Shown here: positions 13,181-25,900 of the stretch, piece after piece
Numbering within the stretch: the first letter of the stretch is position 1
Layout: the number at the start of each line of letters is the position of its first letter
Origin: Azolla pinnata
Lineage: Eukaryota > Streptophyta > Polypodiopsida > Salviniales > Salviniaceae
Reading direction: 5' to 3'
Assembly: GCA_037176905.1 (NCBI GenBank)
Contig: JBBBWG010000115.1
Coordinates: forward strand, 25,582-81,123
Length of the DNA stretch: 55,542 bases
Translations under genes and position numbers: made by a program
The notes under the pieces: generated by a model
The model's database searches: none
Told to the model about the DNA's origin: nothing
What the model saw: the letters and a program-made list of their open reading frames with translations, nothing else

Positions 13181-13440
13181 ATCAATCAGAAGGGATGACA
13201 AAATTCGACACTAGAAAATCATCAGAACATGAAATTTCGATTATTTGCGAAAGCTATGGCTCCAATTTCAAGATAGGGTTTAGGGTTTAAGAAAATGTAT
13301 GACTTTGTTCCTGATCAATCAGAAGGGATGACAGAATTCGACACTAGAAAATCATCAGAACATGAAGTTTCGATTATTTGCCAAAGCTATTGCTCCAATT
13401 TGAAGATAGGGTTTAGGGTTTGAGAAAATGTATGGCTCAA
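13181..13440. repeat. Tandem duplication, 133 bp, two copies, each with a telomere-like AGGGTTTAGGGTTT core
   Basis: ATCAATCAGAAGGGATGACA starts at 13181 and again at 13314. Both copies run through AAAATCATCAGAACATGAA and GATAGGGTTTAGGGTTT to AAAATGTATG. The few differences suggest a recent duplication. Confidence 0.9.
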
Positions 13441-13562
13441 CAACGACGTCATTTAAGGTTTCAGAAAAAAATGCATCCAATTATGCGCCACAATGTAATT
13501 ACTTTGCCGTTTCGACCCACATAGAAGCACAGCTCTATCCTGTAATTTGAACTTTATGTACG

Positions 13563-14870
13563 ATGGCGATCAGCTTTCGCAACCTCAATCAAACATCAAG
13601 GAGGATGGAATTGAAAAGCCTTGAGATTAGAGACGCATGGGGCAGACCGAGAGCAGCCCTCGATGCTGTACTCGGCTATATATATCCTTCATCTGCCTGG
13701 CTCGCAAGGTTTCAAGCTGAACCTCTTCCTCATCTTACAAATCTTCGACATTGCCTCAGAGATGCTCCAAGGTGTTCAGGTATATGAAATCTGCAAACAA
13801 ATCAGTGACCTCTCTCCACCCATTTGAAGACATCACAACAGCATATCATAACCTGGCAACAATTCGCTGAGATTTGCACCAGCAAGCTCTACATCCCACA
13901 CAATAACATCGACCTCAAAGCTACATTGCATGCAACTGCCTTGTCTTTGAATGATTCCGGTAGCATCATATATGTGAATAACACAACCCACATAATTCTT
14001 GATCCAAACTTGTTTTGCAACCAGATCATGGGAAGACTAATCCACAGATTCCATGCAATATCTTCTACATCCAAAGCAATGTACTTATGCTGCAAAGTTC
14101 CGAGTAAATATGGTAATGCAGGCTCTACTGACATGAAATCTGGGGACTGTCTTCTCTTTGTTCCAGCCATTTTAACGGATGCAGGCACTGCAGAAGGACT
14201 GCAATGAAGACCATCATCTACAGATTGTTCAAATACTTATTCATACATGGGATGAAGGCTCAAGTGGCGAAACAATAAGTTCACTTTAATCCCACCTGGT
14301 TTGTTTCCAAGGATATAGGTCTTGTTCCATAATGAATTCCAAGCTAACCATGGGCATGAAGATGTGCAGCTTGGCAGAGATTTCAAATCTATCTGTATGC
14401 TAGACATAGAGATCATCGTGGTGCTTTGCCAAGCAAAAGCTAACCACGCAATCCACGTGCTCATGAGGGTTCAAAGCAGTGGTGAGAATGAAGCAAACAT
14501 GAGAAATGTCTTAGCTTGCATCTAACACGATGTCATCAACACTCTGATGAGAATATGTGCAGACCCAAGAGGAGCTGAGGGAGAGTTACCTTAATCGAGA
14601 GTGTGATCCGGCCTGATTGCGTGGAGGATCCATGGGCCACACATGCTAGGCAAGATCAATGCATCAGCATGGCATCGTTGAAGAAGGAGCTCAGAAAGCA
14701 GCTCAAACAAGGCCGTAGATCAAGCGAGGGATTACATCATCTTTGGGGACCAGGTGAACATGTGCAGACCTGTAGGAAGAATTCCCTTCTCAGCCTACTA
14801 AGGCCCGAAACCTACTCCAGGAAGGATTCCCGAATGGTTGAAGCAAGTGGACGAAATTGGTGATGCACTT
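13563..14870 (+). pseudogene. Broken TORNADO1-like ROCO protein fragment (COR region)
   Basis: Frames in this stretch together match the COR part of plant LRR-Roc-COR proteins such as TORNADO1, which acts in leaf and root cell patterning. Matching pieces in order: EMLQGVQVYEICKQISDL (about 13754-13807), WQQFAEICTSKLY (about 13853-13891), GSIIYVNNTTHIILDPNLFC and MGRLIHRF (about 13960-14052), FTLIPPGLFPRI (about 14280-14315), HVLMR and CADPRGAEG (about 14455-14580), then GVTLIES and VIRPDCVEDP (about 14578-14636). An in-frame TAG at 14316-14318 breaks the frame inside the conserved stretch, and a frameshift near 14579 separates CADPRGAEG from VTLIES. No LRR or Roc GTPase part is seen upstream. 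The order follows the family closely, so I read it as a decayed partial copy. That it is a ROCO relative rests on remembered alignments. Confidence 0.65.
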
Positions 14871-16145
14871 CTGCAAAGAATTAGTGATGCACTTCTGGGA
14901 ATAAAAAAATAAAAGAATTCTGTGATTTATTTTGCACTTCAATTTCAAAAAGGCACCATTACGGGGCATGTTCTTCCATGATTTATGATTTATCCACATC
15001 TTCAATTAAGTAAAACATCCATTTTTTTAACAATAACCAGAGATTCATTATGATGCATAGCATCACCCAAAGTTTTGTATATAGGTTAATTCATTACCTT
15101 TTGTATAAAAGTCTACAAAACATGATAGACGGTGAGTATGACAGTTTACACTAGAGTTGATGTTAGCTTGATTTTCCTCTGAAGGAATAATGATGAGCAC
15201 TAGGTTTGCAAATCAACAGGCACAAGCTTGCATGGGAAACGAATACAGTTCAAGGGTTGATATTAACACGTTTTGAGGCTATACAGAAAAAGAAAATCCC
15301 ACAAGATTGCCAATATTTCAGTACAAGTGAAAGGATTCCGACCTTCAAGGTGGCCTATCATATGCATCACGCAGCTGCATCGTTCTCTTTCCTCCTTGCT
15401 CTTCCCTCCTGCTAACACAACATGGGATCACCAAGGATGCATGTACCACAATTATATAGATTATAAGCCTTGTGGCGGAGTTCAAGGGCATATACCTCAA
15501 CTCCCAAAAGATAGTTCTCTGTTTCCCTCACTTCAAACAGTATCAACCTCACAAAAACAGCAACATACAAGCACTCCGAAAAGTTGAAGAGGAGGCTGAT
15601 CATCAGGTGGCCAAGAAGCAACTCATCATGGCTCAACATAAACCAAAGTCTTCACAGATAATGATAGAACACTCTCAAAAGCTCCTCCACACTTAATGTG
15701 CATGATCCTTTCGTAATGTCTTCCGATCATAGGTCCTCCTGCTGCACTACAGGTTGAGGTTGCACACGCTCACTTTCATGAGTCCACATCTGTACTTTAC
15801 AATGGCCCCACCTAAGCACCTTGAAACCCATTCACCCTGCTTGCAAGTCAATCATTATAGCACACCAACGGAAAACTCTACAGATATTTTTTGAACAAAG
15901 AACAACGTCATGTCTCTACAATAATTATCTTAATAATACAATAGCTCTGCACATGGTACAAGATGCATCTGTTAACGAAGCTTTGCTCTGAAACAAATAT
16001 TCGCCATACATTTCCCATACATATTACATATGGAAAAGCAATAACAAATGGAACCAAGACTTCTAGCATGTAAAGTCCATATAAATACCAAGAATAACCA
16101 AATCTTCATATAGATACATATATACGTATACACGAACATGGACTA
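14871..16145. other. Unassigned stretch downstream of the ROCO-like fragment
   Basis: Several open frames of 60-100 codons occur (for example 15206-15415 and 15472-15696). None shows a motif I recognise or a clear splice pattern. They might be the decayed C-terminal end of the ROCO-like gene. Confidence 0.4.
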
Positions 16146-17881
16146 TCACAATGGCCGTATCTCATCCCATGGCTCCTTGGCACCTTTCCTTGGTAAGGGC
16201 CGGAAATTGATAAATGGTGCTAGAAGCAGCATCCTAGATGTTTGGCACATAAAAAAAATAAAGGAGATTTTAAGACAATGTAAGCATTGCTTGTTTCCGA
16301 CGTATTTAGAAAAGTGCCTCTTTACCCTGGAAAAAATAAGAAGACAAGCCCGAATTGCAAGATTGCTTCGGCCATTTTCCTTTTAAACCATCGCTTTTCC
16401 AAGTAATAATACAAGCCTAGCTGTAAAAAGCAATAGAAACCGGAAAAAACCGTATAAGAAATTACGTGGGGTAGCAAAGTCTCATCTACGTCAAACAAAG
16501 AAGAAATTGTGCAGCAAATAATTGATTGAATAGGAACCTACAAACATCATTGCACAAGCAAAGGCCCATGAAAGAGCCATGGCTCATGGACATACGCTTT
16601 AAATATCTGATGCTTGAACTATAATGAAACTCAGAAAAGATAAGGTGCTAGTGGCAGGGTAGTTGTAAGGGTCGTACAACAAGAAACTCTGATTGATTTC
16701 TCATCATAAATGGAGCCACTTGATGTCCGACGCTTGAAATATCATGATTTATGAAAAATTTTTACTTAACGACATAAAAAAACGCCCTCTAATATGTTGA
16801 GGCAGAAAAACTGGCACTTTTATGATATTAGGGGTACTGAGGCAGCAATTGATCACGAACCGGAACAACGAAAAGGTATATGATTATGAATGAACCAGTG
16901 ACGACAAGAATCTCCACCCAGTTCTCTGGCAAATCGAAAGGCAAACCTGGAGTCAGTGCATGAGCAGAAGGGTTTACCTAGGAAGCAAAGCAAAAGCATT
17001 AGGAATTTTCTTAGTAAGCTCATGTTTAGATCAATGATGACATGAAAGAGATTTCATGAAATAAGAAGAAAATAAACTCACCATGAACAAACTCGCACCT
17101 AGTATAGGAATAAAAAATCGTTTCAATGTAGACTTCTCAGTGTGAAGATCAACGTCTTTGGGAAGAGCCTACACATGAGAATCACGAAGAAAATTTGATC
17201 ATCATATCCCTATAACAATAAAAATAAATTTTGAATGAGCCTCATCTCGATTCTGTATATGGATGCGTGTATGTGCGTATCAATGCATCTATGCAGTATG
17301 AGTGGGTGCATGTTTGCAAGCATGTACGAGTGCATACAAGTGGATACACGTATCCATCTACATACGTCGGTTGTATGTATGCATACTCCTTTGCTGGGAG
17401 AGGAAATGCATTCAAAAGCAAACAGGAAAGAACAGACGCGAGGGCATTCATGTAGAATCAGTGAGCGCCCACAGCCTTCGCAGAGAGACCGTATGAGCAA
17501 TCCCGGAAAATAAAGAAACGGAACCGACAGGTAGTTCGTGAAGCATATATATCTATCCATACGTATACGTTTAAGTTATACATGCAGGCATTCCTGCAGA
17601 AACAAAGGTAGTCCTTGGCGCATTCCGAAGAACAAAGGAAGAAGTGAAGGAGGCCTGCGTAGGTTTACCTGGTGCAATAGGCTGCCTGATCTGTCGTCAT
17701 CGCTCGAGTGAGAGAAGCAAAGGGGGGGAGCATTCCCGCAACGGAGAGCTCCACAGGGCGGCGGGGGTTTGCTGCAGCTGTCGAGAGACCTCCTCTGCAA
17801 CACTCCGACGTGCTTGGAGGCTGGAGGAGGAGCAGAAAGGAGAGGAAGAGAAGGAGAGAGGGCGGAGGTCACCATCGCCAT
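16146..17881 (-). CDS. NDHL: Chloroplast NAD(P)H-quinone oxidoreductase subunit L (NdhL / CRR23)
   Basis: Nuclear-encoded subunit of the chloroplast NDH complex, which drives cyclic electron flow around photosystem I in the thylakoid membrane. Exons: 17881-17669, 17168-17082, 16977-16858, 16420-16326, 16233-16146; 603 nt, 200 aa, phases consistent. The first exon is Ser/Pro-rich and suits a chloroplast transit peptide (starts MAMVTSALSPSLPL). Exon 2 carries LKRFFIPILGAS. Exon 3 has ENWVEILVVTG and a membrane segment ending YLFVVPF. Exon 4 gives LEKRWFKRKMAEAILQFGL and FLFFPG. Exon 5 gives APFINFRPLPRKG. The RW(F/Y)KR, LQF...FFPG and APF-NFR blocks are the NdhL signature. Intron 1 holds a short GTATG-rich repeat (about 17255-17385). 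The exon 3 donor (TTC/GTGATC) is chosen for phase and family fit and is the least certain border. Confidence 0.88.
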
Positions 17882-18019
17882 AGCCAGAGCTGGAAGGAAG
17901 ACGACGACTGTGATTCCTTCGTCTTCTTCTCGTCTTCCTCTTTTCTGCGACTGAAAACTTTTACGTAATTCCGGAAGTGCCCTCGTCGCCCGAGGTTTTA
18001 TCTATTTCCAAAACTGACC

Positions 18020-18845
18020 TCCATATATGTATGTATGTATGTATGTATGCATGTGCCTATGTATGTATGCATGCATGCATGTGTGAATGCATGCGTGCAT
18101 AGATGGATATATGTATGCATTCGTGCATGCATGTATGTATGCATGCCCATGTGTGTGTGTCTGTATGTTTGCCATGCGTGTATGCATGGCGTTTGTGTGT
18201 GCCTCTGTATGCATGCATGTGTGTACGCATGCATGCATGCATGTGCGTATGTATGTTTGTGTGTGGGTGCATGAATGGATGGATGGTTGGATGGACGGAT
18301 GTGTGCATGTGTGTATGTATGCATTTGTGCATGTATGTATGCATGCATGTCTATTGGCGTGTATGTTTCCATGTATGTATGCATGTCTATTGGCGTGTAC
18401 GTTTACGTGCATGTATGCATGTCAATTGGCGTGTATACATGCATGCATGTGTATGTGTCTGTATGCATGCATGTGTGTACTCATGTATGTATGGATGCAT
18501 GCATGCAGGCATGTATGCATGTGCGTATGCATGTGTGTATGTATGTATGCATGCATGTTTGTTTGTTTGTACATGGATGCATGGGTGGATGGTTGGATGG
18601 ATGGATGTATGCATGGATGTATCGCGTATGCATGTATATGCATGTATGTATGTATGTTTGTGCATGGATGCATGGATGATGGTTGGATAGATGCATGCAT
18701 GCATGTGTGTATGTATGCAAGCATATGTGTATGTATGTATGCATGTGTGTATGTATGTATGCATGCATGTGTGTTTGTTTGTGTATGGAAGAATTGTTGG
18801 ATGGATGGATGTATGCATGGATGTGTGTGTATGTATGAAGTATGC
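18020..18845. repeat. Long compound microsatellite (ATGT/ATGC/TGGA)
   Basis: About 825 bp made of TATG, CATG, TGTG and TGGA tetranucleotides. Larger repeats sit inside it: a roughly 35 bp unit containing GCATGTCTATTGGCGTGTA occurs three times between about 18340 and 18435, and a GGATGGATGGTTGGATGGA block recurs near 18272, 18580, 18668 and 18795. Long open frames on both strands (up to about 250 codons, Met/Cys/His-rich) come from the repeat and are not genes. Confidence 0.95.
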
Positions 18846-19510
18846 TAGAGTAATATAGTTATGAATCATTGTCAGCTCGTTGCCTTGCATCGCATCGCTT
18901 GCTCCCTTGCATAATAGATGCCCCAGGCTGCATGTGAGTGATCTCGCATCACGATTAAGGCAGACGAATTTGCATGACTGTCCGCGTAGCCATGCAAGGA
19001 AGAGAGCTGATATACCAGGAGCAAAGCGGAGTTGATCGCTCGTCTGGAATCTTTCCGTATAAGAATCCCTGGTTTCGTGTATGGGTCCAGCTGAAGCTCG
19101 TATCTTCTCACCCATCTCCGCTCTTTGAGTCAGATGAGCTCAAGGGAATCAATCGGGCACGACAAGAATTACAGGTGCTTGGTCATACCATGATGCCACT
19201 TCATCAAGCACAAGATATTGGCTTATTATGTTCTGCTGAGCCGCCGAGTATCTCTTCTTCTACTGATCGATCTCACCGATCAACACTATCATCATCATCA
19301 TCAAGTGGTATGTGCATGTATTTGGCATCGTCGCCAGATAATGAGATCCTTTATCTGTGAGGTGTATCAGCGAGTCATAGATAGTCCGCGGAAGATTCTC
19401 TCCGCCTGTTAAAACATGGAATCTTGCGACTCGTCTTGTTCTCGACGTGGCTCTCAAGCCGACATACACGGGTGTAATCCGTGATCGATTGACGATGAGA
19501 GCAAGCATGG
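18846..19510. other. Unassigned stretch after the microsatellite
   Basis: Moderate GC content. A frame at 18974-19360 is open for 128 codons, but the predicted protein has no recognisable motif. I cannot support a gene here. Confidence 0.4.
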
Positions 19511-20860
19511 CACTGTGTTGTTAAAAAACAACGCGCCTTTTATAAAATAGACTATGTTTTTGGAATACTTGTATTCTACGCGTATTTAACGTCTCGGAAC
19601 TGTCGTTTTTCTTTTAGCCAGATTTAGAAGTATCCCAAATTACTTTCTACCAATGCTACCTGCTATTTTTTCTCGAAAGTGAATATTAGTCATCATACGA
19701 GATTGCAATTTGAGATTTGATTTTCCACAATTTCAAGATTTCGTAAAATTACTGGCGCCGAGAAATAGAACATGAAAAAATTTCTGTGATATGTAAGGTT
19801 TAATCAATCGTAAACTTGTATAGTGATTTGACGTACATTAATGTATTCAACCCGTATTTAACGACCATACGTTAAAAGACAGTATTCTAAGCATTTACAG
19901 ATTTTTTTTTAAACGCGTTTGAAATACACAGCATATGTACTGTACGCGTACAATATGCTACGTATGTAACGACATTTGTTACGATGAAATATCGCATGCA
20001 TTCATCTATCTCCGTGTGTGGAATTGCGCGAATCGGACTATGGAAGAATCGACTGCAAAAACAAGGATTTGGGGCCCGATGGCTTAATGTGAAAAGATCA
20101 AGCAACCGAACGCAGTCAATTTTGCGATTGTTTAGAGGAAAAATAAACAAGAGGAGCGCATTCCATGTCGGTGGACATGCTTCTTGAATGGCCAAATGGA
20201 CCCACAGATGTTTACAAAGAAAGCAAGAATTCGATTGCATCATTCCGTCCGATTCGGAATCGTGTCCCCGAGAAATCGAGCCTGCTAATTAATCTCCAAT
20301 GAGGTCCTTTGGAACAACCTCCAAACATACATACCATATTGTATGCGTATAGTACGTATTTTATGAACACTTCGATTACGTATTTAATCACAAAGATGTT
20401 AAACACGTTAAATACTGGCTAAATAAATTTCTTTTGCCCCCGAAAAAAATGTTTCCTATCGTTGGTTAAATGATAAGGCCAACAGCAATTGGCTTACATG
20501 CCCCCTTAAGGGACAATAGATTATTTACACTTACAAAAAAGAGAGGCAATTATGTAAAGTTATTAATTAAACCTGTAACGTTTTCGTGTCCGATTTCCTG
20601 GCATAAGTAAATCTAAAAACCTTAAATTGTTGAAAATCAAAATTCAAAGATTGAGTGTATAAAAAATACGCCTTCGAGACAAAAAAAAAAAAACCAGTAG
20701 CCATACTAGTAGAAACTAGTTTTGATATTTACAAATTTAGCTTAAAAAACGTCGTTCCCAAAACGTTTAAATACATGCAAACAAGTCGCGAGTGCATCCT
20801 AAAAAAAACGTACTCGATGTTTAAAATACGCGTTTTTTTAACGACATAGAGAAATACGTA
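19511..20860. repeat. AT-rich decayed repeat DNA; its first part matches 42215-42660
   Basis: From TGTTAAAAAACAACGCG (about 19518) through ACGCGTATTTAACGTCT and TCTCGAAAGTGAAT (about 19672) the sequence follows that at 42216-42375 with many changes. The motif GTATTTAACG and its variants recur. No terminal repeats or coding domains are visible, so the class of the element is unknown. Confidence 0.6.
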
Positions 20861-21494
20861 TATTTCCATGTTACTGCAAGGTTTCGGACACCAAGGGGGA
20901 GGAGCGTATGATGCGTGCTTCGAGTTATTGTTCTGTGTTAGGTTGACGGGGGGGAAGTCAGGAGGCGACAGATGTGTGACAGAGAGGATTCAAATCAATT
21001 ATTTCGGATCCGTCTGTTTCACGGACAGTCGATCGATCGGATGGCCAGAATGACGATCGACATCTGGTAAGATCGCTCGAGCACCGTTTTTCTTTTTCTT
21101 CAGCAGCAGCAACGGTAGCTTCTCTTCGGGTTCGGGTTCTGATCAAGCACGGTTTGCATACGAGGCATCTGTGAAAAGGCCAGAAAAAAGCCTCGGGATC
21201 GGTTCGTGTCGTGTTCATTGTCAGTCAGTTAGTCAGTCAGTTCGTTCGTTGGCAAAGCTGCCCGAGTCGACTCGGCTGCAGAACTCGGGAAATCAGCGGC
21301 AAGATTGAGAGTATTAATGCGGTTTCTTCCCCCTCCTCAGGCCACACATCATCAGCATCGTCTCCATCATGAAAGGAACAATCGCGATCAATTAATTAAG
21401 CGAGTGGATTAGCCTCACCATCGCAAGCGAGGAGGAATCAGCGATAATCTCAGGATTAACAGGGTTTTAAAACTTCCCCTCTCTGACCTATAAT

Positions 21495-21545
21495 CGTCAT
21501 CATTAGCATCATCCATCATCATCATCATCATCATCATCATCGAAG
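21495..21545. repeat. ATC microsatellite
   Basis: An uninterrupted run of ATC trinucleotides at about 21512-21542, with looser copies just before it, in the upstream region of the RME-8-like gene. Confidence 0.85.
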
Positions 21546-21699
21546 AGCGATCATTATCGATTAAAGCGAGCCGATTAGCCTCACCATCACAAGCACATGA
21601 AGGATCATTAAGAATTAATGAGGGCGGATTAGCGTCACCATTAGGACTAAACCGGATGGATTAGCAACAAACAATGGAATGATTTCTTCCCTTCCCGAA

Positions 21700-21758
21700 A
21701 AAGAAGAAGAAAGAAAAGAAGAAGAAGAAGAAGAAGAAGAAGAAGAAGAAGAAGAAAG
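21700..21758. repeat. GAA microsatellite
   Basis: GAAGAAGAA run in the leader region. It creates a Glu-rich open frame (21679-21936) that is probably not coding. Confidence 0.9.
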
Positions 21759-21927
21759 GACTGTGAAAGAACGAAAGCGAAGGAAATACAGCGAGCGAGC
21801 GAGCGCGAGGCGATTTGATTTTTGGCGTGTGGATCTCTTGATTCGCTCAGGCTCTCAATTGCTTTGCTCCTCCTCCAAAAATCGAAGCTTTTTTGGCTTG
21901 ATTTTTCCCCGTTTCTGGTGCAGAGAA

Positions 21928-21970
21928 TTGGGTTAGGGTTAGGGTTAGGGTTAGCGGTAGGGTTAGGGCT
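21928..21970. promoter_or_regulatory. TTAGGG repeat (telo-box-like) in the leader of the RME-8-like gene
   Basis: Five TTAGGG units, one followed by a GCGGTAGGG variant, about 1 kb before the start codon. Telo-box motifs (AAACCCTAA on the other strand) are common near transcription starts of plant genes; here the hexamer TTAGGG form dominates rather than TTTAGGG. The regulatory role is an inference. Confidence 0.6.
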
Positions 21971-22944
21971 AAATTCAGGTAAGGGCCAAATCAGTTTTGC
22001 CTCTTCCCTCTGATTCTTCTTCTTCTTCTTCTTCTTCTCCTTCTTCTTCTTCCTCTCCTCAGAATCCTTTCTTTTCTTCCATCATCGGCTAATGTGGCTT
22101 TAGTGTTAGGTTAGGGTTTGGGTTCTACTCGTTCCTGTGGCCCCAGGAGCCGCGGCTCAGCACGTGTAACCATGCCTGTCGATGGAAGGAAAAGAAAGAC
22201 CATCGCTTGATGATTTCCAAAAGAGAATCGTTTCTTCCTGTTCAGAAGTCGGAGGTTTACTCCTTCTCTTCTCCTTCCCATTGACATTTTCTCTTTGTAT
22301 ATAAGCATCGGCCGTCCCATATTTTAGGCTTTGACCTTTTCATCTTAGTTCTTTTCTTTCTGTTTGTGATCTGATTCCCATTTCGCCATGTTCAGATCTT
22401 TTCTTCTTCTTCCTCCTCCTCTTCTTCTTCGTCTCAATTCTCTGCTTGTTTAGAGCTTTTCTTCTCAATCCTCTTCTTCTCAATCCACCGTTTTTCGTGG
22501 GGTTGTAATTCTCCTTGTCTATTATGTCCTTTATTCCCACGAACTGCCTCATAATAAGACATACATCTAGTATCTGTAGCAGCAAATCAAACCATTCACT
22601 GAATCTGGTTGCATTCTAAGCTGGATCTATCAAACAATAGAGCTTCTCAATATATCATCATCACGCCAGCGTCCTCGACGGATTCAATTTGCAATACAGG
22701 AGTTGGAGATCTCTCCCAGACAAAAAGCCCATTCATTGTTTTCTTCATAAATTAAAAGCATCGGACAAACAAAACAAAGAAGGGGCTTCTGAATTTTGAG
22801 TTATAATTCTGAATTTGGAAAGCACGTAGAATTAGTTAAAGCAAAGGGAAGAAAGAAGCAGTTGTTATTTGATTTCAACATCCTTCGAAATCCCTTATGA
22901 AAAACAGGTGATTATAGGTTGAATCGGTGGCAATCATCAGAGGC

Positions 22945-25900
22945 ATGGATTATCAAGTTTTCCTTGTGAGGCCATCAGGCCATGGAGGAGGAAGAGCATC
23001 GAAAGGAGTAACGACGACGAGAATCTTAAGGATTCTCGAGGATCGAGTCTCCATCTCTCCAATAGCAAATCTGCCCTCCTCGTACATTGAGTATCCATTC
23101 GAATGGATGTCTAATGTGCTGCCATCCCTAGGTGATGATCATGATTTCAAATTCGACTTCATCCACATCGATGGAAGAACTGAGACCCTCAAGTTCTCCT
23201 GTGACTCAAGATCCGCCCTTCTAACTGCCATCCTCAACAAGCTTGATGATGTTAATAGCTCGGGTATGAGGTTCTAATCTACTCCTTTTGAGCACACAAA
23301 AATCCCCCCCCCTTTTAATTATTTGAGGTACCACAGGGAAAATATCCGTCTTAATATACAATGCAATACATTTTTTTAACCTTTTCTATTACAAGAATCC
23401 AGTATGAATTATCAGTCATGGTATGGCTGCAATTGTCAGGACACAATTCAGCTTATCGGACCTATGATGCAAGACATTGTCGTTTGATGTTAAGAATACA
23501 AGTCTCCAGTATGAATTTACATTCATGTTATGGCTGCAGTGGCCAGGATAAGATTTGTCCTATCGGATCTATGTTGCAAGAAATTTTGTTTGACGTCAAT
23601 GTTACAATAATCGAGTATGAATCGCCATTCAATATATGGATCCAATGGTCAGGATAAAATTTATCCTTTTGGATCTATAATGCAAAGAATTCGCATTGAA
23701 TTGCAATTCATGTATGGCTGCAATAATCAAGATGGAAAATTTCCTGTAGATCTCTATTTCGTCAATGCCAAATATTGCAATATCTTAATCCAGGCGTTTG
23801 GAATGAAGTGAAAATCTAGCATAAGACAGTGTGTAAATATAAATTTATTCTTTCTGATGATCTCGATTTTTGAATGGTCTCCTGTAGGTGTTGATTTCCC
23901 CCTGAAAAAGCATAGTAACCAACGAGGAGGATTGGTAGATACTGTGCTGAGAGTGCGTTGTGCTTCGATTGTGAAGATGATTACTACAGGTGTACGACAG
24001 GAACACCGCAAGGTACTCTTTTTCTTGCATTCTTGACCCCTTCCCTAACAAAGAAAAAAGCAAAAAGTCGAGTATTTTTTTGATTTCTCAACAATACACC
24101 GAGAATTTCATTATTCTCCTGAATGCCTCTTTGAGAAAATTACATGTATGCGTACTTTCTGTCCTTCAAGGATTGATCAGACAATGCATTAGAGAACTGG
24201 TTATTCCCGGAATAGTGGAAAACTTTGGAAGGTTTTACAGTTTCTTTATGTATCTTAATACCTTCTAACAGAAAATTATATGGGTACCTTTGCAGATAAA
24301 TCCATCAAAGAGGATGAATTTTATTGACATTTTGAAAGTGGAGGTTCTCAGTGATGATGAGCACGTTTTGCTGCTATATTTCAAATCCAGGATATTGAGG
24401 CTATCCTTGAAGGATATCTCTCAGTTTATTCTATCCCTACAGGAAAACATGAAAGTGAGTGAAATCAAAGCTAAATGTATAGTCTATGTTTGCCTGTTGT
24501 TTCCGTTTTGTTTTGTTTTATGAGCTGATGTTCAAACGGGAGCTCTACCTCTCTCCATCACTATGCATGGATGGGACTTAAGGCCTATAGAATGTCTCAA
24601 CTTTATAGTGGGTGATGACAACTATAGAAGCGTCTGACTCATAAAGCAGATGCTGAAACCACTCAGCTTATTTATTCCTCCAAACTCCTTAGGATCCAGC
24701 CCTGGAGTCTCATAAGAATGTGTCTGTGGCATAAGCATATTGAACAGGATTTGTCATTCTGACTTAAGTGAGTTTGATTTTGTATTGATACAGAGACATT
24801 TGAACCATAATGTAGAGATTTTCAAAATAACATCATCAACGATGGTGGACAATATTTCGGCTTTTTCCCGGAAGACGGTAAGTTTGTGTTATAGTTTTGC
24901 CTATGTCATAATTGATTTTAATTGAAACAATGGATAAACCTGAAATGTGAGTTCCTCCATCATGCTCTTTGTTGGGGTGAAGATTTTCCTTAGTTTGTGA
25001 TTCTAGCACAAACCTCTCTTTATATATGTAATCATGATAATATAATATGTGGTTTTTTGTTGTCCTAAGCAACCTCGTTTTGCTTGCATCAGGCTTTCAT
25101 GTTAATGAATGGGTGTACTGCATTTTAAAGACTGTATTGCCTATCGATGGTGTTGTCCTTCCTCCTCCTTATTGTGATGATGTGTTTTTGTTTTTGGAAG
25201 TACAAAACGAAAATATGATCTAAATATTGTGTAATGCCAGGGAGGGAGTCCCATCTTGTACAGCTTCCAAGTTTTGAAAAAAGTAGATATCAGGAAAGAA
25301 GAGAGGATTCGGATTGTCTCAATAAGCAAGGAACATTTGATAGAGAAATCGGGAGATGGCACAGTCACATCTTTACACAGGTTAGCAATATACCTTTTTA
25401 GTGGCTCTCTTAAAGCTAAGGATTGTGATCTTTAGCTCAATACTTCTTGGCTTCTGTTGCATCAGTCTCAAAGACATCGCAGGGATAGTTGTGAAAGATG
25501 CTGATGTAAGAGAAGTTGTGATTGAGTTTAAGTCATGGAGGCCTGTTCAATATTTCATTGATGCAAGAAATGACTTTCTCGCAAGTATGGCTGATGTGAT
25601 GGAGTCACTGGGCATATCTAACTTCAGTTTTCATTCGGAGCTATTCTTACCACACACATTTCCAGAGAGACCCAATCCATTTTATCAGGTTCTTGACTTG
25701 TGAACAGAACTTTTCTGAAATTCTTGACTTGTTAACAAATTCTGAAATTCTCTGTAAATCGACACTAATGTACTATTTCTTTTATAGAATGAATGTGAAC
25801 AGTATTATTGTAGCCAGATTTTAGCCGCAACAGATGCTGGTGATGTCAATGATTTACTCAACGTTTTAAAAGAGTATGCATGCAACATAAATGTAAGGTT

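Larger units (their letters stand above)
20861..22944. other. Upstream region of the RME-8-like gene
   Basis: GC-richer than its left neighbour, with ATC, GAA, CTT (about 22016-22062) and TTAGGG repeats and pyrimidine-rich tracts. It probably holds the promoter, the 5' untranslated exon and a leader intron. I see no conserved coding sequence in it. Confidence 0.5.

Noticed and set aside
18020..18845. CRISPR-like or satellite array
   Set aside because: No regular repeat-spacer spacing; it is a plant nuclear microsatellite of variable tetranucleotides.
18087..18848. 253-codon Met/Cys/His-rich open frame, with similar long frames on the other strand
   Set aside because: It follows directly from the tetranucleotide microsatellite, which lacks stop codons in most frames. 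No start context, introns or conserved motif.
21679..21936. Glu-rich open frame
   Set aside because: Built on a GAA microsatellite in a leader region; too short and without conserved sequence.
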